A stretch of DNA of 64,000 nucleotides from Saprospiraceae bacterium (GCA_016719615.1 JADJYQ010000001.1:1090501-1154500); one strand, 5' to 3'; counted from the first letter of the stretch, positions 26,852-37,217 are shown. Notes: generated from the sequence alone by a model not told the origin. Program-made: numbers and translations.

Positions 26852-29005
26852 ATGTCAAAGGATTTAAGTTACTTGAGGAATATTGGAATTGCAGCGCATA
26901 TAGATGCAGGTAAAACTACAACTACCGAGCGCATCCTCTATTACACAGGAATGACACATAAAATCGGTGAAGTTCACGATGGTGCAGCAACTATGGACTG
27001 GATGGCTCAGGAACAGGAACGCGGTATTACCATTACTTCTGCTGCCACCCAGACAAATTGGAATTGGAAAGGTCAATCTTATATTGTAAATATTATCGAT
27101 ACACCCGGACACGTCGATTTTACCGTTGAAGTAAATCGATCGCTTCGCGTATTGGACGGTCTTGTTTTCTTATTCAGTGCTGTTGATGGCGTTGAACCAC
27201 AAAGTGAAACAAACTGGAGGCTTGCAGATAATTATAAAGTTCCGAGACTTGGATTCGTAAATAAAATGGATCGCCAGGGTGCTGATTTTTTCAATGTAGT
27301 TAGCCAGGTACGTTCGATGTTGGGTTCTAAAGCTATTCCGCTTCAGGTTCCCATTGGTGCAGAAGAACACTTTACCGGAGTAGTAGATCTCATCACCAAT
27401 AAAGCCATGATCTGGGATGATGCCTCAAAAGGCATGTCCTATAATGAAATTCCAATTCCCGCAGACATTGCAGACCAAGTGCACGAATGCCGCCAGGAAC
27501 TGATCGAAGCTATTGCAGAATACGATGACGATCTGATGGTTAAATTTTTTGATGCCCCAGAAACTATCACTGAGCAAGAAATGATTGCAGCAATTCGCTC
27601 TGCTGTTTGTGATATGAAATTTGTGCCGATGCTTTGCGGTTCGGCCTTTAAAAATAAAGGGGTGCAGGCAGTTTTAGATGCAGTTTGCGCTTTCCTTCCA
27701 TCTCCAATGGATATTGAGGATGTGAAAGGAACACATCCAAAAACTGATGCTGAATTATTTAGAAAACCTTCTGCTACTGAGCCATTTGCTGCTTTGGCTT
27801 TTAAAGTTGCTACCGACCCTTTCGTTGGACGATTGGTTTTCATGCGCGTATACTCAGGTCGCCTGGATGCAGGATCTTATGTGATGAAAGTGCGTACCGA
27901 CAAGGACCGCGTTATCATGGAAAAAGAACGCATTTCCAGACTATTCCTTATGCATGCTAACGATCGTAAGTCTATTGATTTTGTGGAGGCCGGAGATATC
28001 GTTGCAGCTGTTGGATTTAAAGATATTAAAACGGGCGATACTTTATGTGATGAGAACAATCCGATCATTCTGGAATCTATGGTATTCCCTGAACCGGTAA
28101 TCTCCATTGCAATTGAACCGAAAACACAAAAAGATCAGGATAAATTAGGTATGTCTTTGGCTAAATTAGCTGAAGAGGATCCTACCTTCCGCGTGTTTAC
28201 TGATGAAAATACAGGGCAGACCATCATCAGTGGAATGGGAGAATTACACCTTGAAATCATTGTCGATCGCTTGAAACGCGAATTTGGCGTTGAATGCAAT
28301 CAGGGTGCCCCTCAGGTTAATTATAAAGAGTCCATGACCAAAACTGTAGGTCATCGCGAACGCCTCAAAAAACAAACGGGTGGTTCGGGATTGTTTGCAG
28401 ATATGGAATTTGAATTGGGTCCGGCTGATGCTGCATTTATGGAGAGTGATGAGTTTAAGAGTGGTAAGACCAGAATGCAATTCATTTGGGATATTTTTGG
28501 AGGCGCTATCGATAAAGCATATATGCAGCCTATCATCAAAGGTTTTGAATCTATGATGAATCAAGGCATATTGGCAGGATATAACCTCGAACACATGAAA
28601 GTTCGCGTGTTTGATGGTTCTATGCACTCTGTTGACTCTAAACCACAAGCTTTTGAACTTTGTGCAAAAGACGGTTTCCGGGAAGCTGCTCCTAAAACAG
28701 GTCCTCAACTGATGGAACCTATTATGAAATTGGAAGTCATCACACCCGACGAATATGTGGGTCCGGTTATTGGTGACCTCAACAGAAGAAGGGGAATGCC
28801 AAAAGGACAAGAGCAAAGAATGGGCGGTGCAGTGGCGATACAAGCAGAAGTTCCGCTTTCTGAAATGTTTGGTTATGTTACGCAATTGCGCACCATCACT
28901 TCAGGAAGAGCAAGTTCTACGATGGAGTTCTCTCATTATGCTCCGGTTCCTAAACAGGTCGCTGAAGAAATTATTGCAAAAGCAAAAGGTACCGTGAAAG
29001 TATAG
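26852..29005 (+). CDS. fusA: elongation factor G
   Basis: 717 residues, slightly longer than the usual 700. The GTPase motifs are complete: AHIDAGKTTTTER (P-loop), the Switch I region ERGITITSA, DTPGHVDF and NKMD. The later domains show SGMGELHLEI and the C-terminal EMFGYVTQLRT. It drives ribosome translocation. As in other Bacteroidota, fusA is followed directly by rpsJ with no tuf gene. Confidence 0.97.
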   Translation: MSKDLSYLRNIGIAAHIDAGKTTTTERILYYTGMTHKIGEVHDGAATMDWMAQEQERGITITSAATQTNWNWKGQSYIVNIIDTPGHVDFTVEVNRSLRVLDGLVFLFSAVDGVEPQSETNWRLADNYKVPRLGFVNKMDRQGADFFNVVSQVRSMLGSKAIPLQVPIGAEEHFTGVVDLITNKAMIWDDASKGMSYNEIPIPADIADQVHECRQELIEAIAEYDDDLMVKFFDAPETITEQEMIAAIRSAVCDMKFVPMLCGSAFKNKGVQAVLDAVCAFLPSPMDIEDVKGTHPKTDAELFRKPSATEPFAALAFKVATDPFVGRLVFMRVYSGRLDAGSYVMKVRTDKDRVIMEKERISRLFLMHANDRKSIDFVEAGDIVAAVGFKDIKTGDTLCDENNPIILESMVFPEPVISIAIEPKTQKDQDKLGMSLAKLAEEDPTFRVFTDENTGQTIISGMGELHLEIIVDRLKREFGVECNQGAPQVNYKESMTKTVGHRERLKKQTGGSGLFADMEFELGPADAAFMESDEFKSGKTRMQFIWDIFGGAIDKAYMQPIIKGFESMMNQGILAGYNLEHMKVRVFDGSMHSVDSKPQAFELCAKDGFREAAPKTGPQLMEPIMKLEVITPDEYVGPVIGDLNRRRGMPKGQEQRMGGAVAIQAEVPLSEMFGYVTQLRTITSGRASSTMEFSHYAPVPKQVAEEIIAKAKGTVKV

Positions 29006-29037
29006 TTTGTAAAAATTGATTAGAAATAAATATAGGC

Positions 29038-29346
29038 ATGAATCAAAAAATTCGGATAAAACTTCGCTCTTATGACCACAATTTGGTCGATAAGAGTACG
29101 GAGAAGATTGTGAAGACAGTGCGCAGTAGTGGCGCAGTAGTTGCTGGTCCGATTCCGCTGCCCACCGAGAAGGAAATATTTACAGTGCTGAGATCACCGC
29201 ACGTAAATAAGAAAGCTCGAGAGCAGTTTCAACTTCGGACGCACAAAAGGCTCATCGAGATTTATACACCTACCAATAAAACGGTAGATGCGTTGTCTAA
29301 GCTCGAACTGCCCAGTGGAGTAGACATACAGGTAAAGTTGTCTTAA
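29038..29346 (+). CDS. rpsJ: 30S ribosomal protein S10
   Basis: 102 residues, standard length: QKIRIKLRSYDHNLVD start, GPIPLPTEKEIFTVLRSPH loop and THKRLIEIY. It is a head protein of the 30S subunit and also the transcription antitermination factor NusE. A 79-base spacer, the longest in the superoperon, follows before rplC. Confidence 0.97.
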   Translation: MNQKIRIKLRSYDHNLVDKSTEKIVKTVRSSGAVVAGPIPLPTEKEIFTVLRSPHVNKKAREQFQLRTHKRLIEIYTPTNKTVDALSKLELPSGVDIQVKLS

Positions 29347-29425
29347 GCGTCTTCCATTTCTGTTTTTTTTGAGGTTTCCGGTAAAACGGAGATCTTATTT
29401 GATAACATAATTAAAATCACATATT

Positions 29426-30049
29426 GTGAACGGATTAATTGGAACTAAAGTCGGCATGACGAGTATCTATGACAAGGACGGCAAATTCATTGCATGTACC
29501 GTTGTAGAGATTTCTCCGAATGTAGTTACACAAGTCAAAACTGAGGAATCGGATGGTTACTCTGCTTTGCAGTTTTCACACGGAGAGGCCAAAGCCAAAA
29601 ATGCAAACCGTGCCATCACCGGACATTTTAATAATGCCAAGACCACTCCTAAAAGAAACTCAGTGGAATTTAGAGATTGCAGCCTGGAAAAACAATTGGG
29701 TGATGAAGTGCTGGTGACAGAAGTTTTTGCAGAAGGCGATGTAATCCATGCAAGTGGAGTTTGTAAAGGAAAGGGATTCCAGGGAGTTATTAAACGTCAC
29801 GGTTTTGGTGGCGTACAAAATGCAACCCACGGTCAACATAACAGGCTGCGTGCACCGGGTTCAATTGGTGCATCTTCATATCCTTCAAAAGTCGTGAAGG
29901 GTTTAAGAATGGCCGGCCAGAATGGAAATACTAATATTAAGGTCAGGAATTTGAAAGTTGCAAAAATCCTACCAGAGAAAAATTTGCTTTTGGTAAGGGG
30001 AGCGATTCCCGGTCACAAAGGTTCCATTGTAATCATAGAAAAAAAATAA
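29426..30049 (+). CDS. rplC: 50S ribosomal protein L3
   Basis: 207 residues. It starts at GTG (29426), giving the standard MNGLIGTKVGMT; no in-frame ATG fits. The conserved central segment GKGFQGVIKRHGFGG and HGQHNRLRAPGSIG, which approaches the peptidyl transferase centre, are intact. rplD follows after six bases. Confidence 0.96.
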   Translation: MNGLIGTKVGMTSIYDKDGKFIACTVVEISPNVVTQVKTEESDGYSALQFSHGEAKAKNANRAITGHFNNAKTTPKRNSVEFRDCSLEKQLGDEVLVTEVFAEGDVIHASGVCKGKGFQGVIKRHGFGGVQNATHGQHNRLRAPGSIGASSYPSKVVKGLRMAGQNGNTNIKVRNLKVAKILPEKNLLLVRGAIPGHKGSIVIIEKK

Positions 30050-30055
30050 GTTGCC

Positions 30056-30682
30056 ATGAAATTGGATGTACTGAATACACAGGGTCAAAGCACGGGCAGA
30101 AGTATAGATTTGCCTGACAATATATTTGGAATTGCACCAAACGAACATGTTCTTTATCTCGCGGTTAAAGCTTATATGGCAAATCAAAGACAAGGAACAC
30201 ATGATTCTAAAGAACGCAATGAAGTCAACCGTTCAACCCGTAAAATCAAAAAGCAAAAGGGAACAGGTGGTGCTAGAGCAGGTTCTATGAAAAATATAAC
30301 CTTTAAAGGAGGTGGACGCGCATTCGGACCACATCCAAGGGATTACACGCAGAAATTAAATAAAAAAGTGAACCAATTGGCCAGAAGGTCTGCTCTTTCT
30401 CAAAAAGCAGCTGGCGAAGGAATTGTAGTCGTTGAAGATTTTCAAATGAGCGCTATTAAAACCAGCGAGTTTGCTGGGATTATGAAAAATCTGCAGGTTG
30501 ATAAAATCAAAACTGTAGTCGTTACTCCTGAATATAACGAGGCAATTTATTTGTCAAGCCGCAATATTCCATGTGCTGATTTGAAAATTGCAAAAGACTT
30601 AAATACTTACGATATCCTTAATTGTAAAAAACTGGTTTTAACAGAATCCAGTATTGGTAAAATAAGTGAAACATTAGCTTAA
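30056..30682 (+). CDS. rplD: 50S ribosomal protein L4
   Basis: 208 residues. The exit-tunnel loop is visible as KQKGTGGARAGSMKNITFKG with GGGRAFGPHPRDY just after. The C-terminal Rossmann-like part ends in LVLTESSIGKI. L4 lines the nascent-peptide tunnel. Tight spacing to rplC and rplW shows shared transcription. Confidence 0.96.
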   Translation: MKLDVLNTQGQSTGRSIDLPDNIFGIAPNEHVLYLAVKAYMANQRQGTHDSKERNEVNRSTRKIKKQKGTGGARAGSMKNITFKGGGRAFGPHPRDYTQKLNKKVNQLARRSALSQKAAGEGIVVVEDFQMSAIKTSEFAGIMKNLQVDKIKTVVVTPEYNEAIYLSSRNIPCADLKIAKDLNTYDILNCKKLVLTESSIGKISETLA

Positions 30683-30692
30683 TATCAGAGAC

Positions 30693-30992
30693 ATGAACAA
30701 GCAAATAATTATTAGACCGGTGGTTACTGAAAAATCTGAGACGCTTTCCACAAAAAAGAATCAGTACACTTTTTTAGTTGCAAGAGATAGCAACAAAATA
30801 GTGATTTCTAAAGCCATCGAAAAAATGTACAGCGTTTCTGTAGAATCTGTAAACACAGCGCTCTATCCCGGCAAACTCAAAACGAGGAATACCAGGAATG
30901 GCGTTTTAAAAGGTAAAAAAGCCTCCTACAAAAAAGCATTTGTGAGCTTGAAAGCGGGAGATGAAATTAACATTTTTGGTGACGAGAAATAA
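30693..30992 (+). CDS. rplW: 50S ribosomal protein L23
   Basis: 99 residues: IIIRPVVTEKSETLS start and YTFLVARDSNKI, then a basic loop KTRNTRNGVLKGKKASYKK. L23 sits at the tunnel exit and is the docking site for trigger factor and SRP. Confidence 0.96.
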   Translation: MNKQIIIRPVVTEKSETLSTKKNQYTFLVARDSNKIVISKAIEKMYSVSVESVNTALYPGKLKTRNTRNGVLKGKKASYKKAFVSLKAGDEINIFGDEK

Positions 30993-31000
30993 TAAACGAT

Positions 31001-31831
<831 letters not shown>

Positions 31832-31843
31832 TAAAGATTAGAT

Positions 31844-32107
31844 ATGACTAGATCTATAAAAAAAGGCCCTTTTGTACACCATAAGCTTATGGAAAAAGTA
31901 CATAAATCCAAAGAAGGAGGAAAGAAGACTGTTATCAAAACATGGAGCAGAGCTTCGGTAATTATTCCGGATATGGTTGGGGAGACAATTGCTGTTCACA
32001 ACGGAAAAACATTCATACCTGTGTACATCACGGAAAACATGGTAGGCCATAAATTGGGAGAATTTTCACCTACAAGGACATTTAGAACACATTCAGGAAA
32101 CAGATAA
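31844..32107 (+). CDS. rpsS: 30S ribosomal protein S19
   Basis: 87 residues: MTRSIKKGPFVHHKLMEK start, TWSRASVIIPDMVG and KLGEFSPTRTFRTH end. It forms the S13-S19 head complex near the A site. Confidence 0.97.
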   Translation: MTRSIKKGPFVHHKLMEKVHKSKEGGKKTVIKTWSRASVIIPDMVGETIAVHNGKTFIPVYITENMVGHKLGEFSPTRTFRTHSGNR

Positions 32108-32130
32108 TAAATAAATTAAAAGCAAAACAG

Positions 32131-32499
32131 ATGGAAGCTGTAGCCAAATTGCGGAATTGCCCGATGTCAGCCAGGAAAATGAGGTTGGTTGTGGATTTGA
32201 TAAGAGGGAAAAAAGTGGGTGAAGCACTCAGTATTTTGAAATTTACCAAAAAAGAAGCATCTATTTGGTTGGAGAAACTATTGTTATCTGCTATCAATAA
32301 TTATGAGCAAAAGCACGGCGAAGGCTCTGCAGAAGGAGCAGATCTAATTGTTAAAACAGCATTTGTTGATGGTGGTATGATGCTAAAGCGTTTTCAACCT
32401 GCGCCTCATGGACGAGCACACAGAATTCGCAAGCGCAGAAATCACGTAACATTAGTGGTAGGTAATAAAAATGGAACAATCATTCAAAAAGAAGATTAA
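32131..32499 (+). CDS. rplV: 50S ribosomal protein L22
   Basis: 122 residues. NCPMSARKMRLVVDLIRGKK is the conserved N-terminal helix pair, and the tunnel hairpin is RFQPAPHGRAHRIRKRRNH. A macrolide-interacting protein of the exit tunnel in the family. Confidence 0.97.
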   Translation: MEAVAKLRNCPMSARKMRLVVDLIRGKKVGEALSILKFTKKEASIWLEKLLLSAINNYEQKHGEGSAEGADLIVKTAFVDGGMMLKRFQPAPHGRAHRIRKRRNHVTLVVGNKNGTIIQKED

Positions 32500-32520
32500 T
32501 AAAAAAAACAATTTACTCGA

Positions 32521-33285
32521 ATGGGTCAAAAAGCAAATCCGATAGGTAATCGCCTGGGAATCATCAGAGGATGGGACTCCAACTGGTTTGGGGGAAAGGC
32601 TTTCGCGCAAAAAGTAGTGGAAGATGAAAAAATCAGAAACTATCTCAATGCCCGTATTGAAAAAGGCGGACTGGCGCGCATTATCATCGAAAGAACGCTG
32701 AAACGCATCACGGTTTCAATACAAACATCAAGGCCTGGTATCATAATAGGTAAAGGAGGTACTGAAGTGGATAGCATTCGCGAAGAATTGAAAAAACTGA
32801 CGAATCAGGACATCCAAATCAATATTCTTGAAATTCGCAAACCTGAATTGGATGCCGCTATTGTTGGGGAGTCTATCGCAAAACAGATTGAATCGAGAAT
32901 TAACTATAGACGTGCCATTAAAATGTCCATTCAATCAACGATTCGTGCAGGTGCAGAAGGGATAAAAGTGCGCATTTCCGGACGATTGAACGGAGCAGAA
33001 ATGGCCCGTTCTGAAGAATACAAAGAAGGCCGTATTCCGCTTCACACTTTCAGGGCTGATATAGATTATTCGATCAAGGAAGCTCAAACGGTGTATGGTA
33101 AAATCGGTATCAAAACCTGGATCTGTAAGGGTGAGGTGTTTGCGAAAAGAGATCTTTCACCGCTGGTAGGATTAGAGAAAAAGGAAACGAAAGGCGGCAT
33201 GGGACAGGGACCAAACAGAAGAGGCGGCGGCGGAGATCGCGAAAACAGAGATAGAAGACCGGACCGCGGAGGAAAAAGGAGATAA
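32521..33285 (+). CDS. rpsC: 30S ribosomal protein S3
   Basis: 254 residues. It starts MGQKANPIGNRLGIIRGWDS. The KH domain GxxG loop is in RPGIIIGKGGTEVD, and the C-terminal domain has ARSEEYKEGRIPLHT. A Gly/Arg/Asp-rich tail of about 35 residues extends beyond the E. coli length, as is common in Bacteroidota. The 51-base spacer before rplP contains a -7-like box. Confidence 0.97.
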   Translation: MGQKANPIGNRLGIIRGWDSNWFGGKAFAQKVVEDEKIRNYLNARIEKGGLARIIIERTLKRITVSIQTSRPGIIIGKGGTEVDSIREELKKLTNQDIQINILEIRKPELDAAIVGESIAKQIESRINYRRAIKMSIQSTIRAGAEGIKVRISGRLNGAEMARSEEYKEGRIPLHTFRADIDYSIKEAQTVYGKIGIKTWICKGEVFAKRDLSPLVGLEKKETKGGMGQGPNRRGGGGDRENRDRRPDRGGKRR

Positions 33286-33301
33286 TAATTTTAAATAGTC
33301 G

Positions 33302-33309
33302 TAATTTTG
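33302..33309 (+). promoter_or_regulatory. possible internal -7 box between rpsC and rplP
   Basis: TAATTTTG matches TAnnTTTG, 28 bases before the rplP start. It may be chance in an AT-rich spacer or a weak internal promoter. Confidence 0.25.
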
Positions 33310-33336
33310 CGATTCTTTTTTTAAAAGGTAAATAGT

Positions 33337-33768
33337 ATGTTACAGCCAAAACGCCTTAAATACAGAAGGCAACAGAAAGGAAGGATTAAGGGAGTAGCTC
33401 ACAGAGGTACTACGATTGCCTTTGGCACCTTTGGTTTGAAAGCGCTGGAAAGCAGCCGGATCACCAACCGCCAAATCGAAGCGGCACGTATTGCCATGAC
33501 CCGCCATATGAAAAGAGAAGGAAATGTTTGGATCCGCATATTTCCGGACAAACCTATTACAGCTAAACCTGCTGAGGTAAGGATGGGAAAGGGAAAAGGA
33601 GCTTTAGATCATTATGTAGCCGTCGTGAAAGCAGGGACCATAATGTTTGAAATGGATGGAGTGCCTTTCGAAATTGCTGCACAGGCATTTTTATTGGCTG
33701 CCCAAAAGTTGCCAATAAAAACAAAGGTGATCGTTCGCAGAGAATTCCAAAATTTAGCAACCGCATAA
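33337..33768 (+). CDS. rplP: 50S ribosomal protein L16
   Basis: 143 residues: LQPKRLKYRRQQKGR start, RGTTIAFGTFGLKALE and the conserved basic helix QIEAARIAMTRHMKREG. MGKGKGALDHYVAVVK lies near the A-site finger. It binds close to the A-site tRNA. Confidence 0.97.
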   Translation: MLQPKRLKYRRQQKGRIKGVAHRGTTIAFGTFGLKALESSRITNRQIEAARIAMTRHMKREGNVWIRIFPDKPITAKPAEVRMGKGKGALDHYVAVVKAGTIMFEMDGVPFEIAAQAFLLAAQKLPIKTKVIVRREFQNLATA

Positions 33769-33780
33769 TTTATAATAGAT

Positions 33781-33987
33781 ATGGCATTGAAAAAATATAG
33801 CGAATTTGCCGGACTTGATACGGAAGTTCTTGAAAGAGACTTAAACACAGCTGTCACTGAATGGCATCGTTTGAAATTAGAACACAAGATTAAAGGTTTA
33901 CAAAATCCGGTTCAGATCAGACACATTCGCAAGGAAATTGCACAAATGAAAACGGAACTCATCAAAAGAACTTCAGCAAAAGCATAA
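33781..33987 (+). CDS. rpmC: 50S ribosomal protein L29
   Basis: 68 residues, two helices forming a coiled hairpin, with the family motif QNPVQIRHIRKEIAQMKTEL. It lies near the tunnel exit beside L23. It is 12 bases after rplP and 13 before rpsQ. Confidence 0.95.
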   Translation: MALKKYSEFAGLDTEVLERDLNTAVTEWHRLKLEHKIKGLQNPVQIRHIRKEIAQMKTELIKRTSAKA

Positions 33988-34000
33988 AATCATATTTGGA

Positions 34001-34261
34001 ATGGAAGAACGGAATTTAAGAAAATCGAAAATAGGAGTTGTAAGCTCTAACAAAATGGAGAAAACCATTGTGGTTAAAGTGGAGCGCTCCATGATGCACG
34101 CCAAATATGGCAAAAAGATGAAGAAAACTTCTAAATATTTCGCACACGATGAAAAAAATGAATGCGGAATTGGAGATATGGTAAAGATCATGGAAACCAG
34201 GCCTATGAGCAAAAATAAAACATGGCGTTTGGTTGAAATTATAAAAAAGGAGAATAATTAA
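34001..34261 (+). CDS. rpsQ: 30S ribosomal protein S17
   Basis: 86 residues: KSKIGVVSSNKMEKTIVVKV, HAKYGKKMKKTSKYFAHDE and ETRPMSKNKTWRLVEI, the full OB-fold signature. An early 30S assembly protein. Confidence 0.97.
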   Translation: MEERNLRKSKIGVVSSNKMEKTIVVKVERSMMHAKYGKKMKKTSKYFAHDEKNECGIGDMVKIMETRPMSKNKTWRLVEIIKKENN

Positions 34262-34281
34262 CGCTTAAAAATTAGAGTGGT

Positions 34282-34647
34282 ATGATACAGCAGGAATCCA
34301 GATTAAATGTGGCAGATAATAGTGGTGCCAAAGAAGTGCTTTGCATCCGCGTTTTGGGTGGCACTAAAAGGCGCTATGCTTCAGTGGGTGACAAAATAGT
34401 TGTTACTGTAAAGTCCGCTACTCCGGGTGGTGTCAAAAAAGGTACGGTTTCAAAAGCTGTTATCGTTAGAACGAAAAAAGAGATCCGCCGTAAGGATGGA
34501 ACATACATTCGATTTGACGACAATGCAGTCGTTTTGCTAAATCCATCAGATGAACCGAGAGGTACGCGTATATTCGGTCCGGTAGCCCGCGAACTCAGAG
34601 AAAAGGATTATATGCGTATTGTTTCTTTAGCCCCCGAAGTACTTTAA
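34282..34647 (+). CDS. rplN: 50S ribosomal protein L14
   Basis: 121 residues: MIQQESRLNVADNSGAKEV start, DNAVVLLNPSDEPRGTRIFG and a SLAPEVL end. It lies at the 30S/50S interface. Confidence 0.97.
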   Translation: MIQQESRLNVADNSGAKEVLCIRVLGGTKRRYASVGDKIVVTVKSATPGGVKKGTVSKAVIVRTKKEIRRKDGTYIRFDDNAVVLLNPSDEPRGTRIFGPVARELREKDYMRIVSLAPEVL

Positions 34648-34664
34648 TTCGAAAATGTATAAAC

Positions 34665-34979
34665 ATGAAAAAGTTTAAAATAAAAACAGGTGATAAAGTT
34701 GAGGTGATAGCTGGTTCCAACAAAGGGAAATCGGGTATCATCACCAGAATGATCTTGGAAAAAGATCGCGCGGTGATTGAAGGCCTTAATATTGTTAAAA
34801 AGCATACAAAACCGACCAATAATAATCCGGGTGGTATTGTTGAAATGTCGGCACCTATACATATTTCTAACCTGGCGCTTTTAGATCCTAAAAGCGGAAA
34901 GCCAACAAGGGTAGGATATAAGGTAGAGAATGGAAAAAAACTAAGAGTTTCTAAACAATCAGGTGAAATTATAAAGTAA
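34665..34979 (+). CDS. rplX: 50S ribosomal protein L24
   Basis: 104 residues with the KOW motif KTGDKVEVIAGSNKGKSG at the start and VEMSAPIHISNLALLDP. It is an initiator of 50S assembly. Its TAA overlaps the ATG of rplE by one base (TAATG). Confidence 0.96.
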   Translation: MKKFKIKTGDKVEVIAGSNKGKSGIITRMILEKDRAVIEGLNIVKKHTKPTNNNPGGIVEMSAPIHISNLALLDPKSGKPTRVGYKVENGKKLRVSKQSGEIIK

Positions 34980-35536
34980 TGAGTTACCAGAACAGATTAA
35001 GACAGCAATACCTGACCAGCGTGGTTCCTGCATTGAAGGAAAAGTTTAATTACAAATCCATTATGGAGGTTCCCAAATTAGTGAAAATCAGCATCAATCA
35101 AGGCGTTGGTTCCGCAACACAGGACAAAAAGCTGGTCGATATTTCGATTAACGAAATGACTACGATTACCGGCCAAAAAGCCGTTGCAACAATGTCTAAA
35201 AAGGCAGTATCTAACTTTAAACTTCGCGAGAAAATGCCCATTGGCGCAAAAGTTACACTTCGCAGAGATCGCATGTACGAATTTCTGGATCGCCTTGTAA
35301 CCGTGGCCTTACCTCGTGTACGTGACTTTAGAGGGATTAATGATAATTCATTCGACGGTAGAGGAAATTATACATTGGGAATTACAGAGCAAATCATCTT
35401 TCCTGAAATTGATCTTGACAAAATCAATAAGATTGCAGGTATGGATATCACCTTTGTTACTACAGCAAAAACAGATGCAGAAGCTTATGAATTGTTGAAG
35501 CAACTGGGACTGCCATTTAAAAATCAGAAAAATTAA
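34979..35536 (+). CDS. rplE: 50S ribosomal protein L5
   Basis: 185 residues: VPKLVKISINQGVGSAT, KKAVSNFKLREKMPIGAKVT, and RDFRGINDNSFDGRGNYT. It binds 5S rRNA. The start codon shares a base with the rplX stop, so the pair is translationally coupled. Confidence 0.97.
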   Translation: MSYQNRLRQQYLTSVVPALKEKFNYKSIMEVPKLVKISINQGVGSATQDKKLVDISINEMTTITGQKAVATMSKKAVSNFKLREKMPIGAKVTLRRDRMYEFLDRLVTVALPRVRDFRGINDNSFDGRGNYTLGITEQIIFPEIDLDKINKIAGMDITFVTTAKTDAEAYELLKQLGLPFKNQKN

Positions 35537-35544
35537 TTGAAAAT

Positions 35545-35814
35545 ATGTCCAAGAAGTCAATTATAGCACGCCAGGAAAAACGCGAGAAAGTAGTTGCGAA
35601 ATACCGGGAACTTCGCCTTAAACTAAAGGCAGAAGGAAATTATGATGCCCTCAGTAAATTGCCAAGGAATGCATCTCCGGTGCGTTTGAAAAACAGATGT
35701 CAATTGACAGGCAGACCTAAGGGATATATGAGAAGGTTTGGAGTTTCCAGAAATGTCTTTCGTTTAATGGCATTGGATGGAAAAATTCCAGGAATTGTAA
35801 AAGCAAGTTGGTAG
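35545..35814 (+). CDS. rpsN: 30S ribosomal protein S14, zinc-free type
   Basis: 89 residues, the long form lacking the paired CxxC motifs of the zinc-binding short form; only one Cys is present in NRCQLTGRPKGYMRRFGVSR. It is a head protein of the 30S subunit. Confidence 0.96.
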   Translation: MSKKSIIARQEKREKVVAKYRELRLKLKAEGNYDALSKLPRNASPVRLKNRCQLTGRPKGYMRRFGVSRNVFRLMALDGKIPGIVKASW

Positions 35815-35834
35815 TTTATTAAAGTAAAAAAATT

Positions 35835-36242
35835 ATGTCAGCAGTTACCGATCCAATAGCAGATTATTTAACGCGCATCCGCAATGCACAGCAGGCTGGA
35901 TTTCGCATCGTAGATATTCCGGCTTCCAATGAAAAGAAACGCATTACGGAGATTCTTTACAATTATGGTTATATTCTCAAATACAAATTCGAGGATACTG
36001 AAAATAATCAAGGCTTGATCCGCATAGCGCTTAAATACGATCCATTAACCCGTGTACCGATCATCCGGACACTAACGAGAGTTAGTAAACCAGGACGAAG
36101 AGTATACGCTAAGGCCGATAATATAAAACGCGTCATTGATGGATTGGGCATCGCCATTATTTCCACTTCTAAAGGTTTACTTACCGATAAGGAAGCTAAG
36201 AAGGCCAACGTAGGTGGAGAAATATTGTGTCATATTCAATAA
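35835..36242 (+). CDS. rpsH: 30S ribosomal protein S8
   Basis: 135 residues: TDPIADYLTRIRNAQQAGF start, TRVSKPGRRVYAKAD and the conserved GLGIAIISTSKGLLTDKEAK end. It binds the central domain of 16S rRNA and, in E. coli, represses the spc operon. Confidence 0.97.
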   Translation: MSAVTDPIADYLTRIRNAQQAGFRIVDIPASNEKKRITEILYNYGYILKYKFEDTENNQGLIRIALKYDPLTRVPIIRTLTRVSKPGRRVYAKADNIKRVIDGLGIAIISTSKGLLTDKEAKKANVGGEILCHIQ

Positions 36243-36261
36243 TAACATTAAACCGAATCGA

Positions 36262-36813
36262 ATGTCACGGATAGGTAAAAAATTAATCAAAATTCCGACA
36301 GGAGTGGATGTCAAAATCGATACAGCTTCTGTTACGGTAAAAGGCCCGAAAGGCGCATTGACTCAGCAAATTGATCCGGATATGACCGTTAAAGTGGAGG
36401 ATGGCATCATGCAGGTTACACGTCCTACAGAACAAAAACGCCATAAATCTGCGCACGGACTGACCAGAGCTTTATTGAGCAATATGGTAACTGGTGTTAC
36501 AGATGGGTTTACCCGCGAAATGGAGTTAGTCGGTGTAGGTTACAGGGTTTCAAATGCTGGTAATGTTTTAGAGATTTCAGTGGGTTTTTCGCATCCTATT
36601 TATTTTGCTGTTCCTTCAGAACTCAAAGTTGAGACCGTTACAGAAAAAGGTTCCAATCCAAGAATTATTCTGAAAGGCTCAGACAACCAACTGCTCGGAC
36701 AGGTTTGTGCCAAAATCAGAGCCATGAAATCTCCGGAACCATTCAAAGGCAAGGGTATCAAATTCAAAGGAGAAATATTGAGAAGAAAAGCTGGTAAGTC
36801 AGCAGGAAAATAA
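36262..36813 (+). CDS. rplF: 50S ribosomal protein L6
   Basis: 183 residues from the ATG at 36262, which gives the standard MSRIGKKLIKIPTGV. An upstream in-frame ATG at 36214 lies inside rpsH and was rejected. GVGYRV and EPFKGKGIKFKGE are the family hallmarks. It lies near the factor-binding site. Confidence 0.97.
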   Translation: MSRIGKKLIKIPTGVDVKIDTASVTVKGPKGALTQQIDPDMTVKVEDGIMQVTRPTEQKRHKSAHGLTRALLSNMVTGVTDGFTREMELVGVGYRVSNAGNVLEISVGFSHPIYFAVPSELKVETVTEKGSNPRIILKGSDNQLLGQVCAKIRAMKSPEPFKGKGIKFKGEILRRKAGKSAGK

Positions 36814-36843
36814 TATTCGTTTACAAGTAAGATTCCACGTATA

Positions 36844-37194
36844 ATGAAAAATACGAAAATTATAAAAAGACAAAAAATCAAATACCGCATTCGCAAATCT
36901 GTGAATGGTACTGCAGAAAAACCTCGTTTGGCAGTATTTAAAAGCAATACCGGTATTTATTGCCAATTAATTGATGACTTAAGTGGGCATACTTTATGCG
37001 CAGCTTCATCAAAGGAAAAGGGCTTGGAAAAGGCTCCTAAATCTGAAATGGCTAAAAAAGTAGGGGCCCTCATCGCGAACAAAGCACAGGGTATGAAAAT
37101 ACAGAATGTGGTATTCGATAGAGGTGGATTTATCTATCACGGTCGCATCAAAGCACTGGCTGATGCTGCTCGCGAAGGCGGACTTCAATTTTAA
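36844..37194 (+). CDS. rplR: 50S ribosomal protein L18
   Basis: 116 residues: RIRKSVNGTAEKPRLAVFKS, IYCQLIDD, and FDRGGFIYHGRIKALADAAR at the end. It binds 5S rRNA together with L5. Confidence 0.97.
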   Translation: MKNTKIIKRQKIKYRIRKSVNGTAEKPRLAVFKSNTGIYCQLIDDLSGHTLCAASSKEKGLEKAPKSEMAKKVGALIANKAQGMKIQNVVFDRGGFIYHGRIKALADAAREGGLQF

Positions 37195-37217
37195 TAAATC
37201 GATTAGAAAAATAGATC

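Noticed and set aside
28244..28885. 213-codon frame antisense to fusA
   Set aside because: Complement of a highly conserved coding region; composition (His/Phe/Cys/Arg-rich) is a shadow of fusA codons.
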